Shown here one piece after another: positions 13,582-15,505 of a DNA stretch of 15,505 bases; position 1 is the first letter of the stretch, and each line of letters opens with the position of its first letter. The stretch is from Rhodothermia bacterium (GTDB lineage Bacteria > Bacteroidota > Rhodothermia > Rhodothermales > JABDKH01). The position numbers and the translations under genes are program-made. The notes below the pieces were generated by a model. It ran no database searches, was not told the DNA's origin, and worked only from the letters and a program-made list of their open reading frames with translations. The DNA lies in assembly GCA_018679295.1 (NCBI GenBank), contig JAHHLP010000116.1, positions 1 through 15,505 of the forward strand, written 5' to 3'.

Positions 13582-15505
13582 ATGGAGACGACCGAGGACC
13601 AGAAGCGCGTAGCCACCAAAGTCACCCTCCCAATCGAGGGAATGACGTGCGTTGCTTGTGCCGCGAGGGTCGAGCGGCGGCTTGGAAAGACAGCGGGTGT
13701 CGGTGAGGCGTCTGTCAACTACGCGACCGAAGAGGCCGTCGTGCGTCTTGATGCCGCGACGGAGCCGTTGATCCCGGAGCTGGTCCATGCCGTTCGTGAC
13801 TCTGGTTACGACGTTCGTCTTGAGACGCTTCGTCTGTCGGCCGCGGATGCCGCTGCGGCTTCCGAAGCGGCCAATCGCATCGCGGCCCTGCGCGGAGTAG
13901 TGCAGGCGACAGGTGACGGCAAAGCCGTGCACGTCGAATTCGTTCCCGGCATGGTCGGCCGCGATGAGATCGCCTCAGTGGGTGACCTCGGTTCCGATTC
14001 GGCCGAAAAGAGGACAGCGTCATCTGACCCGGATGAAGCTCATCTGAAGCGTTACAGGGCGCTCCTGAGAAGATTTATCGCTGCCGCCCTGCTTTCGGTA
14101 CCGATCGTCGTCATCTCCATGTCGCACGGGGCGATCTCATTTTCCGGCGACAAATGGGTCATGCTGGCGCTGTCTATTCCGGTTGTCTTCTGGAGCGGGA
14201 GCGTCTTTCTCACCGGTGCCTGGAACGCTTTGAGGCACCGCGCCGCAGACATGAACACTCTTGTTGCAATGGGTGTTCTGTCCGCCTTCGTCTTTAGTGT
14301 GGTAGCAGTCCTGTTTCCGGGAGTCTTCCGAGCGGCTGGTGAAGAACCGGCCGTCTACTTTGAGGCGGCGGCAGTGATCGTGACGTTGATCCTGCTTGGG
14401 AGAGTTCTGGAGGAGCGGGCAAAAGGCCGTACCACGCAGGCGATTCAGAAACTACTTCAATTGCAGCCGCGCCACATTCATCTGGTCCGAGACGGACAAA
14501 TAGTGGATGTGTCGGTGGACGATGCCGTTGTAGGTGATCGCGTGCTGGTTCGTCCGGGCGAACGCATTCCACTCGACGGGACGATTGTAGAGGGCGGTTC
14601 TGCCATCGATGAAAGCGCACTCACCGGCGAGCCGATCCCGGTCGACAAGGCGGTAGGACAGACAGTGTATGCTGGCAGTGTCAGTACGGATGGTGCCATC
14701 ACGGTAGAGGTGACCAGGGTCGGGGAGTCGACACTCTTGCAGCAGATAGTCCGACTTGTCCGAGAGGCGCAGGCGGGCAAGGCGCCCATCCAGAGACTTG
14801 CCGATCGGGTCGCTGCCATCTTCGTGCCGGCTGTGATCGTGATTGCCGCAGTAGCCGCCCTGATATGGTTTGTCATGGGACCAGAACCGGCCACGAACAA
14901 CGCAATGATTCGATTCGTCACGGTGCTCATCATATCGTGCCCGTGTGCACTGGGCCTTGCGACCCCGACAGCGATCATGGTCGCCACTGGGCGGGCAGCA
15001 TCCCTAGGGGTTCTCGTTCGTGATGGCGCTGCGATCGAAACGATTGCTCACGTCGACACTATTCTTCTCGACAAGACCGGGACAATCACTGAGGGCAGGC
15101 CAAAAGTAGAAGGTGTTGTCGGCCTTTCGATCGATGCCGATCAGGTGGTGCGGTTTGCTGCCTCGGCGGAGGCTCGCTCCGAGCACCCGCTGGCCCGCGC
15201 AATACTGGACGAGGCCTCGCGGCGTGGACTGTCGGTCGAAACGGTGACGAACTTCAGTACGGAGACTGGCCTCGGAGTAAGGGCCTCGCTGGACGGCTCG
15301 GATGTGGTAGTAGGTCGGGAGGCTTTTATCACAGGGGGATCTGAATCAAACGGCCTGCCTGCCGACGGCCTCGAGTCACTCAGCGGCCACGTTCAGCAGC
15401 ATCAGACGGCGGTATACGTGGCGGTAGATGGTGAGCCGGCGGGAGTCATCCTAATCGCTGATCCCGTGAGGACAAGTAGTGAAGATGCCGTTAGGGAATT
15501 CAGGG
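13582..15505 (+). CDS. copA: Copper-exporting P1B-type ATPase, CopA-like (3' end outside window)
   Basis: The first 641 codons of a heavy-metal P-type ATPase. Residues 12-80 form a heavy-metal-associated domain with GMTCVACAARV (Cys23, Cys26). Residues 80-135 look like a second such domain without cysteines. Membrane segments run from about 164-180, 191-211, 224-246 and 257-274, and again around 411-460. The actuator loop has TGE (348-350), the sixth segment has Cys-Pro-Cys (453-455), the phosphorylation site is DKTGT (Asp497), and the nucleotide domain has the class-specific His-Pro (535-536). Cys-Pro-Cys together with MTCxxC marks Cu(I)/Ag(I) efflux across the inner membrane. The ATG is the first possible start, because TGA lies immediately upstream in frame. 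The rest of the ATP-binding domain, the hinge and the last two membrane segments are past the edge. Confidence 0.93.
   Translation, partial: METTEDQKRVATKVTLPIEGMTCVACAARVERRLGKTAGVGEASVNYATEEAVVRLDAATEPLIPELVHAVRDSGYDVRLETLRLSAADAAAASEAANRIAALRGVVQATGDGKAVHVEFVPGMVGRDEIASVGDLGSDSAEKRTASSDPDEAHLKRYRALLRRFIAAALLSVPIVVISMSHGAISFSGDKWVMLALSIPVVFWSGSVFLTGAWNALRHRAADMNTLVAMGVLSAFVFSVVAVLFPGVFRAAGEEPAVYFEAAAVIVTLILLGRVLEERAKGRTTQAIQKLLQLQPRHIHLVRDGQIVDVSVDDAVVGDRVLVRPGERIPLDGTIVEGGSAIDESALTGEPIPVDKAVGQTVYAGSVSTDGAITVEVTRVGESTLLQQIVRLVREAQAGKAPIQRLADRVAAIFVPAVIVIAAVAALIWFVMGPEPATNNAMIRFVTVLIISCPCALGLATPTAIMVATGRAASLGVLVRDGAAIETIAHVDTILLDKTGTITEGRPKVEGVVGLSIDADQVVRFAASAEARSEHPLARAILDEASRRGLSVETVTNFSTETGLGVRASLDGSDVVVGREAFITGGSESNGLPADGLESLSGHVQQHQTAVYVAVDGEPAGVILIADPVRTSSEDAVREFR

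Noticed and set aside
13140..13718. 192-residue open frame on the minus strand
   Set aside because: It spans the end of the ABC ATPase gene, the gap and the start of the copper ATPase gene, so it conflicts with two well-supported genes.

Overview
The window is about 15.5 kb of GC-rich, densely packed bacterial chromosome. It shows nine complete protein genes, one gene cut by each edge, and no RNA genes, insertion sequences, CRISPR arrays or phage genes. The best guess at origin is the Bacteroidota/Rhodothermota group. The large secreted protease ends in a type IX secretion (Por) style C-terminal sorting domain, several genes start without a Shine-Dalgarno sequence, and the SAICAR synthase is the long form. 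This placement is inference; no rRNA or marker gene is present to confirm it.

Left part, plus strand (2-7139): the 3' end of a GT4-type glycosyltransferase is followed after 10 nt by a 1432-residue secreted subtilisin-like protease. The protease carries seven calcium-loop (FG-GAP/VCBS) repeats, two Ig-like modules and a sorting domain. Next come an RsbW-type anti-sigma ATPase and, overlapping its end by 23 bp, an integral-membrane GT-C mannosyltransferase-like protein fused in frame to a SAM-dependent methyltransferase.

Middle, plus strand (7228-10051): a LolC/LolE-type ABC permease without its ATPase partner, then moaD and moaE (the two subunits of molybdopterin synthase, junction nearly overlapping) and a nitrilase-superfamily amidohydrolase 14 nt behind moaE.

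Right part (10100-15505): on the minus strand a LacI-family repressor is followed by purC, with stop and start codons sharing one base (TAATG). Divergent from lacI, across a 229-bp regulatory gap holding two short inverted repeats, is the ATPase of a CUT1-type sugar ABC importer (MsmX/UgpC/MalK family) with no permease beside it. The window ends inside a CopA-like copper-exporting P1B-type ATPase.

Most genes are household functions. The items most worth a second look are the GT-C/methyltransferase fusion, the seven-bladed-propeller protease, the lacI-purC coupling in which the repressor's lysine tail doubles as an A-rich leader, the inverted repeats in the divergent promoter region, and a degenerate second metal-binding domain in the copper ATPase.
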